A stretch of 64,000 nt of DNA, taken from the NCBI RefSeq assembly GCF_964340395.1, contig NC_135551.1:2717001-2781000 (forward strand), given 5' to 3'. The notes beneath the pieces were generated by a model that saw nothing but the letters and a program-made list of their open reading frames with translations, was not told the origin of the DNA and did no database searches. This document shows positions 50,213 through 61,933 of this stretch, piece by piece (the first letter of the stretch is position 1; each line of letters begins with the position of its first letter). A program made the translations under genes and the position numbers. Source of the stretch: Glandiceps talaboti (Eukaryota > Hemichordata > Enteropneusta > Spengelidae).

Positions 50213-50536
50213 TGCGACAGAACAAAGTCACTTCTTTACAAACGTTACTAAGGAGTATTATTCCATTTTAATATATGTAGGACAATCACCATTCTACCAT
50301 CAAATTATTCTATTCTGTTCCCATCATACACTGCAATAGAACAAAGTTATTTGTTTACAAACGTTACTAAGGAGTATTATTCCATTTTAATATAGGTAGG
50401 ACAATCACCATTCTACCCTCACATTATTCTATTCTATTCCCATAATTCATTGCAATAGAACAAAGTTATTTGTTTACAAACGTTACTAAGGAGTATTATT
50501 CCATTTTAATATAGGTAGGACAATCACCATTCTACC
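50213..50536 (-). repeat. Three satellite monomers in inverted orientation
   Basis: Sequence such as tttacaaacgttactaagga, gtattattccattttaat and caatcaccattctacc is the reverse complement of the main satellite. Nearly three monomers are present, stopping abruptly at cattctacc at 50536. These are the only minus-oriented copies in the window. Their order (junction, then satellite) mirrors the right edge of the main array. Confidence 0.95.
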
Positions 50537-51227
50537 TTGCCACTCCAGAGGGCGCCGTGATCACTGCGTCATAGAACTACGTCCATCACCAGTCTTGCTC
50601 TGAGTCTTAGCTCTTGTAGGTCTTAATGTTAGAGAGGTCTTGGCGGCGACAGTGCACTGCATGCAGTGGTTACAATGAAATGATCGGAAAGATAACTGAG
50701 GGCAGTATACCGTTCAGCACCTTACAAACATGATTAAGTTTTAGCTGCTCAACTTGCCATCCTAGTTGTTTGAAGTGTGTGGAAGATATATCAGTTTGTA
50801 GATGCAAGTTTATCACAAACCTGATCAGTTTGTTTTGAGAGATTTGCAGTTTTGATTTTTTACGACGGGTCAAGCTTTTGTACCAATAGGAGCATGTGTA
50901 ATCATATCACAGTGACATTGAATAAGGGCTGAAGCCAACATTATTCTGGTAATGGCTAAGTGTTAAAATACAAAACTTTGGATTTTCGATATAGGAATTT
51001 CAATATGGCACTAAAAGAACCTTTTACAGCTATACCCTCACCATCAAGCGATTGGTCTAAATCTGCTCACAGGTATTTGACGGATGATTTGTGAGTGATT
51101 TGGGTATTATTACACACAACGTTAAGTTTCGAGTTGGAATTAAGCTTACGTTTTGAGCAAAATTGATTCCGTTTTTCCTAGATGTAATGATAATTTGTTG
51201 TCAACTAACCATTCACTAAATGTTCAC
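50537..51227 (-). pseudogene. Degenerate non-LTR retrotransposon RT fragment (LINE-A)
   Basis: Read on the minus strand, this shows pieces of the C-terminal half of a LINE reverse transcriptase in several frames: LVDNKLSLHLGKTESIL (about 51160-51205), YLG-like remains, KFLYRKSKVLYFNT (about 50965-51010), ALIQCH (about 50925), then KLQISQNKLIRFVINL (about 50810-50855) and QLKLNHVCKVLNG (about 50700-50740). This order is typical of the thumb and connector region of Jockey/CR1-group elements. Frameshifts and stops make it dead. The 124 bp between the RT remains and the inverted satellite (50537-50660) may be its 3' region. It was later split by LINE-B. Confidence 0.8.
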
Positions 51228-51243
51228 TAACCATTCACTAACC
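51228..51243. repeat. Target-site duplication, left copy
   Basis: The 16 bp taaccattcactaacc lies directly before the oligo(T) tract, and the identical 16 bp is at 51799-51814. Together they delimit LINE-B. Confidence 0.9.
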
Positions 51244-51798
51244 TTTTTTTTTTTTTTACAAATACAAACGAAAAAGAACTACAACACACACGAGAAGGAA
51301 AAAACAACACATAACCACAAAAACAATGCTGTCCCTAGCTACAAAAAATAATTAAGACAAAGTCATGGTAACAAAGAATCTGTTAAAGCAAACTTGAAAG
51401 AAATACCTTAGTTGAGATTTAATATCTAGCAATGACCATTTCTGATAAAAATTGTCTAGTCTGTTATTTCTAATAGCAATTTGTTTTTCAATCTTATACA
51501 ACTGTTTGAGATGTTCGATAAAAATATGGAATGAAGGTAATACTGCAGATCTTCTGGCCTGGTAAACAAACTGCTTGGCTTGAATCAAAATGTAATTAAG
51601 AATAACTGGATAGTTCGTAGACCCATGCAGAATTACATCACAGTCGATATTAATTTGTACATTTGTTAACGTGTTTCACCATGTCTTAAAGTGTACCCAA
51701 AAACCGGCTAATACTATCTCACATTCACAAAATAGGTGAAGGATAGTTTCACTGTAATTTGAGCAAAAAGAGCAGGTTTCACTACTTGTAATACCCCA
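51244..51798 (-). mobile_element. 5'-truncated LINE 3' fragment (LINE-B)
   Basis: A 555-bp insertion flanked by perfect 16-bp duplications, with an oligo(A) tail on the minus strand (14 T at 51244-51257 on the plus strand). The minus strand encodes the C-terminal end of a LINE ORF2: a zinc-knuckle-like C-x2-C-x8-H-x4-C (CSFC ... HLFCEC), one in-frame stop (TGA at 51676-51678), then an open 78-codon stretch with IQAKQFVYQARRS and IEKQIAIRNNRLDNFYQKW, ending with TAA at 51352. This arrangement resembles the C-termini of L1/Tx1-group elements. It is non-functional because of truncation. Confidence 0.9.
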
Positions 51799-51900
51799 TA
51801 ACCATTCACTAACCGTTTACTAATTGACATGACTTCTTTACCTAAATGCTGTTTGTAACTAAGTTATATGCAAGTATTACAAAATTAAAATAATCAAATA
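51799..51900 (-). pseudogene. Upstream remnant of LINE-A RT, split by LINE-B
   Basis: After the right target duplication the minus strand resumes RT-like sequence, LGKEVMSISKRLVNG. In related LINEs this type of segment lies just before the WLVDNKLSLHLGKT segment found on the other side of LINE-B. LINE-B therefore inserted into an already present LINE-A copy. Confidence 0.65.
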
Positions 51901-52011
51901 TACTTTTTCATTAAATATTTAGATTCTTTCATCCTTTCGATCAATTCAGGAACGTCCTGCCTTGGAGAGCACACTGATTTACTTTACCAAAAGAAGAGAC
52001 AAAATTTATGA

Positions 52012-55000
52012 TTTTTACATTCACCAATCACAAACAACTAACTGTATGGACTTCTATTTTACATTCACCAATCACAAACAACTAGCTGTGTGGACTTCTA
52101 TTTTACATTCACCAATCACAAACAACTAACTCTACGGACTTCTATTTTACATTCACCAATCACAAACAACTAACTCTACGGACTTCTATTTTACATTCAC
52201 CAATCACAAACAACTAACTCTACGGACTTCTATTTTACATTCACCAATCACAACCAACTAACTGTGAGGACTTCTATTTTACATTCACCAATCACAAACA
52301 ACTAGCTGTGTGGACTTCTATTTTACATTCACCAATCACAAACAATTAACTCTACGGACTTCTATTTTACATTCACCAATCACAAACAACTAACTCTACG
52401 GACTTCTATTTTACATTCACCAATCACAAACAACTAACTCTACGGACTTCTATTTTACATTCACCAATCACAAACAACTAACTCTACGGACTTCTATTTT
52501 ACATTCACCAATCACAAACAACTAGCTGTGTGGACTTCTATTTTACATTCACCAATCACAAACAATTAACTCTACGGACTTCTATTTTACATTCACCAAT
52601 CACAAACAACTAACTCTACGGACTTCTATTTTACATTCACCAATCACAAACAACTAACTCTACGGACTTCTATTTTACATTCACCAATCACAAACAACTA
52701 ACTCTACGGACTTCTATTTTACATTCACCAATCACAAACAACTAACTCTACGGACTTCTATTTTACATTCACCAATCACAAACAACTAACTCTACGGACT
52801 TCTATTTTACATTCACCAATCACAAACAACTAACTCTACGGACTTCTATTTTACATTCACCAATCACAAACAACTAACTGTCTGGACTTCTATTTTACAT
52901 TCACCAATCACAAACAACTAACTGTCTGGACTTCTATTTTACATTCACCAATCACAAACAACTTACTGTGTGGACTTCTATTTTACATTCACCAATCACA
53001 AACAACTAACTCTACGGACTTCTATTTTACATTCACCAATCACAAACTAACTCTACGGACTTCTAGTTTACATTCACCAATCACAAACTAACTCTACGGA
53101 CTTCTAGTTTACATTCACCAATCACAAACTAACTCTACGGACTTCTATTTTACATTCACCAATCACAAACAACTAACTCTACGGACTTCTATTTTACATT
53201 CACCAATCACAAACAACTAACTGTATGGACTTCTATTTTACATTCACCAATCACAAACAACTAGCTGTATGGACTTCTATTTTACATTCACCAATCACAA
53301 ACAACTAGCTGTGTGGATTTCTATTTTACATTCACCAATCACAAACTAACTCTACTGACTTCTATTTTACATTTACCAATCACAAACAACTAGCTGTGTG
53401 GACTTCTATTTTACATTCACCAATCACAAACAATTAACTCTACGGACTTCTATTTTACATTCACCAATCACAAACTAACTCTACTGACTTCTATTTTACA
53501 TTTACCAATCACAAACAACTTACTGTGTGGATTTCTATTTTACATTCACCAATCACAAACAACTAACTCTACGGACTTCTATTTTACATTCACCAATCAC
53601 AAACAACTAACTCTACGGACTTCTATTTTACATTCACCAATCACAAACAACTAACTGTATGGACTTCTATTTTACATTCACCAATCACAAACAACTAACT
53701 CTACGGACTTCTATTTTACATTCACCAATCACAAACAACTAACTGTATGGACTTCTATTTTACATTCACCAATCACAAACAACTAGCTGTGTGGACTTCT
53801 ATTTTACATTCACCAATCACAAACAACTAGCTGTGTGGATTTCTATTTTACATTCACCAATCACAAACTAACTCTACTGACTTCTATTTTACATTCACCA
53901 ATCACAAACAACTAGCTGTGTGGATTTCTATTTTACATTCACCAATCACAAACTAACTCTACGGACTTCTATTTTACATTCACCAATCATAAACAACTAA
54001 CTCTACGGACTTCTATTTTACATTCACCAATCACAAACAACTAACTCTACGGACTTCTATTTTACATTCACCAATCACAAACAACTAACTGTATGGACTT
54101 CTATTTTACATTTACCAATCACAAACAACTAGCTGTATGGACTTCTATTTTACATTCACCAATCACAAACAACTAACTCTACGGACTTCTATTTTACATT
54201 CACCAATCATAAACAACTAACTCTACGGACTTCTAGTTTACATTCACCAATCACAAACTAACTCTACGGACTTCTAGTTTACATTCACCAATCACAAACT
54301 AACTCTACGGACTTCTATTTTACATTCACCAATCACAAACAACTAACTCTACGGACTTCTATTTTACATTCACCAATCACAAACAACTAACTGTATGGAC
54401 TTCTATTTTACATTCACCAATCACAAACAACTAGCTGTATGGACTTCTATTTTACATTCACCAATCACAAACAACTAGCTGTGTGGATTTCTATTTTACA
54501 TTCACCAATCACAAACTAACTCTACTGACTTCTATTTTACATTTACCAATCACAAACAACTAGCTGTGTGGACTTCTATTTTACATTCACCAATCACAAA
54601 CAATTAACTCTACGGACTTCTATTTTACATTCACCAATCACAAACTAACTCTACTGACTTCTATTTTACATTTACCAATCACAAACAACTTACTGTGTGG
54701 ATTTCTATTTTACATTCACCAATCACAAACAACTAACTCTACGGACTTCTATTTTACATTCACCAATCACAAACAACTAACTCTACGGACTTCTATTTTA
54801 CATTCACCAATCACAAACAACTAACTGTATGGACTTCTATTTTACATTCACCAATCACAAACAACTAACTCTACGGACTTCTATTTTACATTCACCAATC
54901 ACAAACAACTAACTGTATGGACTTCTATTTTACATTCACCAATCACAAACAACTAGCTGTGTGGACTTCTATTTTACATTCACCAATCACAAACAACTAG

Positions 55001-57465
55001 CTGTGTGGATTTCTATTTTACATTCACCAATCACAAACTAACTCTACTGACTTCTATTTTACATTCACCAATCACAAACAACTAGCTGTGTGGATTTCTA
55101 TTTTACATTCACCAATCACAAACTAACTCTACGGACTTCTATTTTACATTCACCAATCATAAACAACTAACTCTACGGACTTCTATTTTACATTCACCAA
55201 TCACAAACAACTAACTCTACGGACTTCTATTTTACATTCACCAATCACAAACAACTAACTGTATGGACTTCTATTTTACATTTACCAATCACAAACAACT
55301 AGCTGTATGGACTTCTATTTTACATTCACCAATCACAAACAACTAACTCTACGGACTTCTATTTTACATTCACCAATCATAAACAACTAACTCTACGGAC
55401 TTCTATTTTACATTCACCAATCACAAACAACTAACTCTACGGACTTCTATTTTACATTCACCAATCACAAACAACTAACTCTACGGACTTCTATTTTACA
55501 TTCACCAATCACAAACAACTAACTGTATGGACTTCTATTTTACATTCACCAATCACAAACAACTAGCTGTGTGGATTTCTATTTTACATTCACCAATCAC
55601 CAACAATTAACTCTATGGATTTCTATTTTACATTCACCAATCACCAACAATTAACTCTATGGATTTCTATTTTACATTTACCAATCACCAACAACTATGG
55701 ACTTCTATTTTACATTCACCAATCACAAACTAACTCTACTGACTTCTATTTTACATTTACCAATCACAAACAACTTACTGTGTGGATTTCTATTTTACAT
55801 TCACCAATCATAAACAACTAACTCTACGGACTTCTATTTTACATTCACCAATCACAAACAACTAACTCTACGGACTTCTATTTTACATTCACCAATCACA
55901 AACAACTAACTGTATGGACTTCTATTTTACATTTACCAATCACAAACAACTAGCTGTATGGACTTCTATTTTACATTCACCAATCACAAACAACTAACTC
56001 TACGGACTTCTATTTTACATTCACCAATCATAAACAACTAACTCTACGGACTTCTATTTTACATTCACCAATCATAAACAACTAACTCTACAGACTTCTA
56101 TTTTACATTCACCAATCACAAACAACTAACTCTACGGACTTCTATTTTACATTCACCAATCATAAACAACTAACTCTACGGACTTCTATTTTACATTCAC
56201 CAATCACAAACAACTAACTCTACGGACTTCTATTTTACATTCACCAATCACAAACAACTAACTGTATGGACTTCTATTTTACATTCACCAATCACAAACA
56301 ACTAGCTGTGTGGATTTCTATTTTACATTCACCAATCACCAACAATTAACTCTATGGATTTCTATTTTACATTCACCAATCACCAACAATTAACTCTATG
56401 GATTTCTATTTTACATTTACCAATCACCAACAACTATGGACTTCTATTTTACATTCACCAATCACAAACTAACTCTACTGACTTCTATTTTACATTTACC
56501 AATCACAAACAACTTACTGTGTGGATTTCTATTTTACATTCACCAATCATAAACAACTAACTCTACGGACTTCTATTTTACATTCACCAATCACAAACAA
56601 CTAACTCTACGGACTTCTATTTTACATTCACCAATCACAAACAACTAACTGTATGGACTTCTATTTTACATTTACCAATCACAAACAACTAGCTGTATGG
56701 ACTTCTATTTTACATTCACCAATCACAAACAACTAACTCTACGGACTTCTATTTTACATTCACCAATCATAAACAACTAACTCTACGGACTTCTATTTTA
56801 CATTCACCAATCATAAACAACTAACTCTACAGACTTCTATTTTACATTCACCAATCACAAACAACTAACTCTACGGACTTCTATTTTACATTCACCAATC
56901 ACAAACAACTAACTGTATGGACTTGTATTTTACATTCACCAATCACAAACAACTAGCTGTGTGGATTTCTATTTTACATTCACCAATCACCAACAATTAA
57001 CTCTATGGATTTCTATTTTACATTCACCAATCACCAACAATTAACTCTATGGATTTCTATTTTACATTCACCAATCACAAACAACTAACTCTATGGATTT
57101 CTATTTTACATTCACCAATCACCAACAATTAACTCTATGGATTTCTATTTTACATTCACCAATCACCAACAATTAACTCTATGGATTTCTATTTTACATT
57201 CACCAATCACCAACAATTAACTCTATGGATTTCTATTTTACATTCACCAATCACCAACAATTAACTCTATGGATTTCTATTTTACATTCACCAATCACCA
57301 ATAATTAACTCTATGGATTTCTATTTTACATTTACCAATCACCAACAACTATGGATTTCTATTTTACATTTACCAATCACCAACAACTATGGATTTCTAT
57401 TTTACATTCACCATTCACAACTAAATCTATGCACTTCTATTTCACATTCACCAATCACAAACAAG
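52012..57465 (+). repeat. 44-bp minisatellite array (~125 units)
   Basis: Tandem units of gacttctattttacattcac, caatcacaaacaactaactc, tacg (44 bp). Common variants lose caac (40 bp) or read gctgtgtgg, ctgtatgg, caattaactctatgg or atttaccaat. Order within the array is itself repeated: a 1,170-bp block (53061 to 54231, 53341 to 54511) and a 739-bp block (55615 to 56354). The last 500 bp is dominated by the caccaacaattaactctatgg variant, and the final units decay. Plus-strand frames of 66-68 codons recur here only because the unit lacks stops in some frames; 44 is not divisible by 3, so no repeat protein is implied. Confidence 0.97.
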
Positions 57466-57971
57466 TGTTATACATTCATTATCATAACACAACTACACTC
57501 ACACTATACATAATTAGCAATTAAGTCGGCAAATTTTGAGTGAAACTTGTAATAAATTTATTTCAATATCAATAAAACTCTTGATAGCCATTTTAACAAG
57601 CAATTCCAGTTGCAAGTTATCTTTTGACTATTTTTTGCATTGATCTGTTTACTATCAAATTGCATTGTAGATGCATCCTAGAAAATCTTGATAGAATTAC
57701 AAGTAAACTCTGAATTGAGACACTAAAAGGTCCTAACTTGTAGGGAAGTGTGGTAAAACTGTACAATGGTCACTCACAGTCATTTAGGATGTCTAGTAGT
57801 TCACCTCTTTGTACGACTTTTTTGGACTATTTATGTGATTTGAATTTAAATTTGAGATGTATATTAACACCCATTTTAAAAATAATTTTTGAAGGGACTG
57901 GAGACTGGAAATACAAATAAATATAGAGACTCAGACATCATAGATATTACTATTTGTCAAACCATACATTC
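57466..57971. other. No gene seen
   Basis: About 500 bp of AT-rich spacer between two minisatellites. I see no repeat, RNA gene or credible exon. Confidence 0.55.
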
Positions 57972-58410
57972 TTTGAATGTACCACACTAACAACTGTACA
58001 GTGTACCAACACTTTGAATGTACCACACTAACAACTGTACAGTGTACCAACACTTTGAATGTACCACACTAACAACTGTACAGTGTACCAACACTTTGAA
58101 TGTACCACACTGACAACTGTACAGTGTACCAACACTTTGAATGTACCACACTAACAACCGTACAGTGTACCAACACTTTGAATGTACCACACTAACAACT
58201 GTACAGTGTACCAACACTTTGAATGTACCACACTTACAACTGTAGTGTACCAACACTTTGAATGTACCACACTAACAACTGTACAGTGTACCAACACTTT
58301 GAGTGTACCAACACTGAATGTACCACACTAACAACTGTACAGTGTACCAACACTTTGAATGTTCCACACTAACAACTGTACAGTGTACCAACACTTTGAA
58401 TGTACCAACA
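57972..58410 (+). repeat. 41-bp minisatellite, ~10-11 units
   Basis: Unit is tttgaatgtaccacactaac, aactgtacagtgtaccaaca, c. Units start at 57972, 58013 and so on. Deviations are a 3-bp loss (ctgtagtgtacc near 58243) and a shortened unit near 58300. Each unit contains the palindrome ctgtacag. The 89-codon minus-strand frame here is a by-product of the repeat. Confidence 0.96.
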
Positions 58411-60890
58411 CTTCCAAACTACATTTGCATTGTTGGGGCAGTTCATATTAATTTAATATTACACCAAAAAGACTAACACAAATATTAAGATACTCTAATA
58501 CTATCTAAGCTTTCAGCAAGGTGTCAAAATTCTTCTAGTTTAATACAATAATAACTGTAAAAATTGCATTGCAATGTGCATGTGTTATGTAATTGCATTG
58601 ATATATTGTCTTATGTACTTTAAAAGCTTCTTCTGAGTGAAATTGTCACCATGCTTTGCAAGGTAATTTTTAACACACTTCAATATTGAAAACAAATGTT
58701 TGGATAAATACAAAATATTACATAGTGTATAAATGGTAACATACATAGGTTATCAAAATAACATATCACTTCGTGTAGATTTCTTTTGTTTCTGAGAACA
58801 AGTCTTCTGTATATGAAGACATACCCCCCCCCACCACACACACATGTATTGTACTTTATTTAAAGACATAGCCCCCCCCCCCAACACATCATGTATTGTC
58901 CCATTAATTGATGTCTGATATATGGTCCGACAATCTTATCAGAAAGGTTACCCCTTATATTAATATATACAATTTGAATGGTGACCCTATTAAACAATTT
59001 CAAAGTTATTTAGCAAGTTTACATATGACCTTGAAAGTCAAAGTCAGAAGGCTGTCCAAATAGTGATCTTACCTCAATAGCAATGTGTGAGTACACATAT
59101 GAATGTCTGTAGGTATAAAACTTTCTTAGTTATTGAAGAATTTGCTACTTGACCTTGAAGATGAAGGTCAATGTCAAAGTTCAGCCTGAAACCTTATCTT
59201 GATAAACATAAGTGCACACATATGTGAATGGTGTCTCTAGATACAAAAATCATAAGATACTGATTGAGCGATTTGTTCTTTGATTCCAAGATGGATGTCA
59301 AGGATAGGGTACAAGAAAGCTCATGTGACAATATTGGTATAAACACTTGCATGAAGTCTGTGTAACCACCATTTTGTCACAAAGGTCACAAAATAACGAC
59401 GAAACGAAGTGCATACAGTGTTTACTATTTGTGGCAAGTTTGGTTGAAATTGAGTCATGGGTGTCAGAGATAATGGTTATCCACAAATGGACAGAAATAG
59501 ATCATTTCTACACCCCCCCCCCCCCCCCAGTCTGTGACCATTAGGGGATAAAAACATTGTGTCAATGAACCATAAAGGGGCACAAGCATAGTTTTTGCTA
59601 CATAATTAAAATATACTCACAGTATTGTACCTATTGAAGCATACTTAATTAACAACCACTTGCAATTGATTGAACTCAAACCTGGTATTAAGATATAACC
59701 CATATTAAACCGAATTCAAATGATGTAATTCATGATACATATCAAAAATGTTCACAAAATTCCTACTATGCAATCAACAGTTCTAAGACTGCCAGAAGAC
59801 AATTGTAATGGCATAGAAGATATGCATCAACATTAACATTGGAATGTGGTTTTATATAAGTATTTTCACTTGAGTAAAAACTTCTTAACTCAGCTTGTGC
59901 CATTTTAAGTGTTCAGTTCTTCTAAAAATGAACAAACAAGATACAACAATTTTGTTCACGTTTAAATTCCAACTCATAATTAGTAATAAATATAATAAAA
60001 ATATAAAGTTCACAAAAGTACACTAAAAACTCAAAAATAGTTGTTTGATCTGAGTGAAGGTACAGAACATTGCATTGTATTTCATAATAAGAACTATGCT
60101 GGTAGGTAAAACTTACTTGTTTGGAATTTTTAAAGTTATAAATACTTGCCATAAAAATATGCATTTATAAGTTGGGTTTGGCATTGTTTTTGTCATGTAA
60201 TATAATGTACATAAATAGCACAAACATGGCAGTTGGTTGACTTCCTCAAGGCAAAAGTTTAAAAGCCTTGTAGGATAGTATTTCAGTAATGTGTCAGGAA
60301 AGAAATAGTCCATCACTTGGGTATCAGATTCAAATCACACATCAACTGATATGAAAACAATGATATATCTGACAAAACATTTCAATCACATCAGATGATA
60401 CATATCTGTGAATTTGGATATCAAAAAATTGAGTATTACTCATAAACAATAACATACATGATGCATTACATCCATTTTTGTAACAACTGGCAGGTATGAA
60501 ACATTAACTGGATGAAATATAGCCTTGACCCAAAACTGTGCAATAAGTTCAATGCATGGATGAAACATAATACACACTATAGTTCCTGAGGTTGTCCTAC
60601 ACCTCCATCAAACCCTAATGGTGACATGGATCTACAATTTTACAATTTACTGGAAAGTTGTTGGCATCAGATAGCCATGTCTACTCATGACATAGATTGA
60701 TGTCGATTGACAAGTAATCTGTATCTGTAGAATGATATAATGTAAACCTGCAAGAATGGGTTATCATCACATACACAGATACACAACTACTAATGGTGGT
60801 AGCAATATGGTGAGTATGTTGAACAATTGACATCACATCCAGGGTTTGTTAGCACTGTTAAAAAAGCTGTCTTTAAGGGTAAACCATACA
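58411..60890. other. Intergenic DNA with small repeats, no gene seen
   Basis: About 2.5 kb. Around 58815-58900 the motif gaagacat or aagacat followed by a C-run and acatgtattgt or catgtattgt occurs twice. Around 59030-59185 there are several tgaccttga or gtcaaagtca words. A C16 run is at 59513-59528. Frames at 59298-59544 are open on both strands without recognisable domains and probably belong to a dispersed repeat. Frames at 59922-60316 are similarly unsupported. Confidence 0.5.
59513..59528. repeat. C16 homopolymer
   Basis: A run of 16 C in intergenic DNA. Shorter C-runs near 58825, 58870 and 47178 suggest that C-runs are common in this genome. Confidence 0.9.
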
Positions 60891-60895
60891 AATTA

Positions 60896-61060
60896 CAGGG
60901 ATGAACAAATCATTTTGTGAACTGGTGGTCCCTGGACCAGTGCCTTAAAAAATCCAGTGGTCCTGCTGAAAGAATTAATGGTACAAGGTAAAACTTGTGC
61001 AGGTCCGTCCAAAAAAATCGCTAGTCCTGGACCCAGGACCAGTGGATTTGTTCACCCCTG
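60896..61060. mobile_element. 165-bp imperfect foldback (MITE-like) element
   Basis: The left end cagggatgaacaaatc is mirrored by the right end gatttgttcacccctg. Further in, tggtccctggaccagtg pairs with cactggtcctgggtccagg. The flanks repeat aaatta (60890-60895 and 61061-61066), a 6-bp putative target duplication that could be chance in AT-rich DNA. No coding capacity. Confidence 0.6.
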
Positions 61061-61177
61061 AAATTAGGTATATCAGGTTTATTGCACAAAACAAGTTGTA
61101 ATATCAAGTTCATCCTTAAAATTGATATTTCTTAGCCAAATAGTGTTTAGTTCATGAAAGTAATGATATAGTGTGAT

Positions 61178-61189
61178 TTTATTTTTATT
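61178..61189 (-). promoter_or_regulatory. Possible poly(A) signals for sialyltransferase gene
   Basis: Two AATAAA hexamers in tandem on the minus strand (tttatttttatt region on the plus strand), about 565-575 nt after the stop codon. An ATTAAA is at 61311-61316. The positions suit a 3' UTR of about 0.5-0.6 kb, but such words are common in AT-rich DNA, so this is only a candidate. Confidence 0.35.
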
Positions 61190-61197
61190 GGTTGAAG

Positions 61198-61216
61198 TCA
61201 ACTTTAGCAAAGTTGA
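61198..61216. other. Short perfect hairpin
   Basis: An 8-bp perfect stem with a 3-base loop, tcaactttagcaaagttga, just beyond the possible poly(A) signals of the sialyltransferase gene. It may be chance. Confidence 0.3.
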
Positions 61217-61752
61217 TAGCCTTGAATCCAGTTGACAGCTTTGATTGGCTTCATCAAAAACTATTACAGCAGTTGGCTATATAGCATACCATTGCAGTAA
61301 AAATACATAATTTAATAACTGCTGATAATTAATGTTGTGGGTATGTCAAATTATGTTTCATCAAACATAAAATTAGAGAGCATATGGGGTTATACTGCTA
61401 TACAATGCATATGGGGTTATACAATGCATGGCATTTATCCTCTTTTCCATGAGCAGGGTTATTTGTTTGTACAAAAAATCCTACAAGTTGGGAAAAACAC
61501 GAAACTTCGCAGAAAACAACATTTTCTACTCTTTTCCACTAATCCTTGCACAGTACTTATTATATAAATCAACAAATAAAGCTTCTGTGACACTTTTTAT
61601 AAAAATACACACATTCTTCAAATCATTTCATTCATCTGCTTTCATTCTTGTTTAGTGCTAACACAAAATACGTAAATGTACTCAGAAATATAAATTATCA
61701 ATAACATTACTATAATAAGTCAAAATTCTACTCTAGTCACTGTGACTCTGTA

Positions 61753-61933
61753 CTACCATGCAGGTTGAAGAAATGTAAGGTTATATTGTTGTGTCCACTC
61801 TTTGAAAACTCGTCTTTCTGACAGTAGTCGATGTCCACCACTCTCTACGTTCTCATGGTATCTGTAGACAAGGCACTCTGGTAATGATGGGTTGTCAAAA
61901 TATGTGTATGGAACTTTGTTTATTGTATTATCA
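61753..61933 (-). other. ST6GALNAC-like: Sialyltransferase last coding exon
   Basis: 181-bp terminal coding exon with acceptor aatccacag/tgat at 61934/61933 and stop TAG at 61753-61755. It encodes motif III and motif VS and ends NLTFLQPAW. It ends directly after the conserved Pro-x-Trp, slightly earlier than in vertebrate ST6GALNAC proteins as I recall them. The upstream intron is 61934-62702 (769 bp). Confidence 0.92.

Noticed and set aside
55615-57513. Repeat-protein genes of the type DFYFTFTNH in the 44-bp array.
   Set aside because: The unit length is not a multiple of three, so each unit changes frame. The frames exist only because the unit has few stops.
57987-58256. 89-codon minus-strand frame with CGTFKVLVHCTVV-like repeats.
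   Set aside because: By-product of the 41-bp minisatellite; the frame changes every unit.
59298-59544. Open frames on both strands of the same bases.
   Set aside because: No recognisable protein. The sequence looks like a dispersed repeat ending in a C-run.
61337-61655. Overlapping 75-76-codon plus-strand frames beside the sialyltransferase gene.
   Set aside because: They lie in the probable 3' UTR on the opposite strand, overlap in two frames, and include a local duplication of catatggggttata. No domain is visible.
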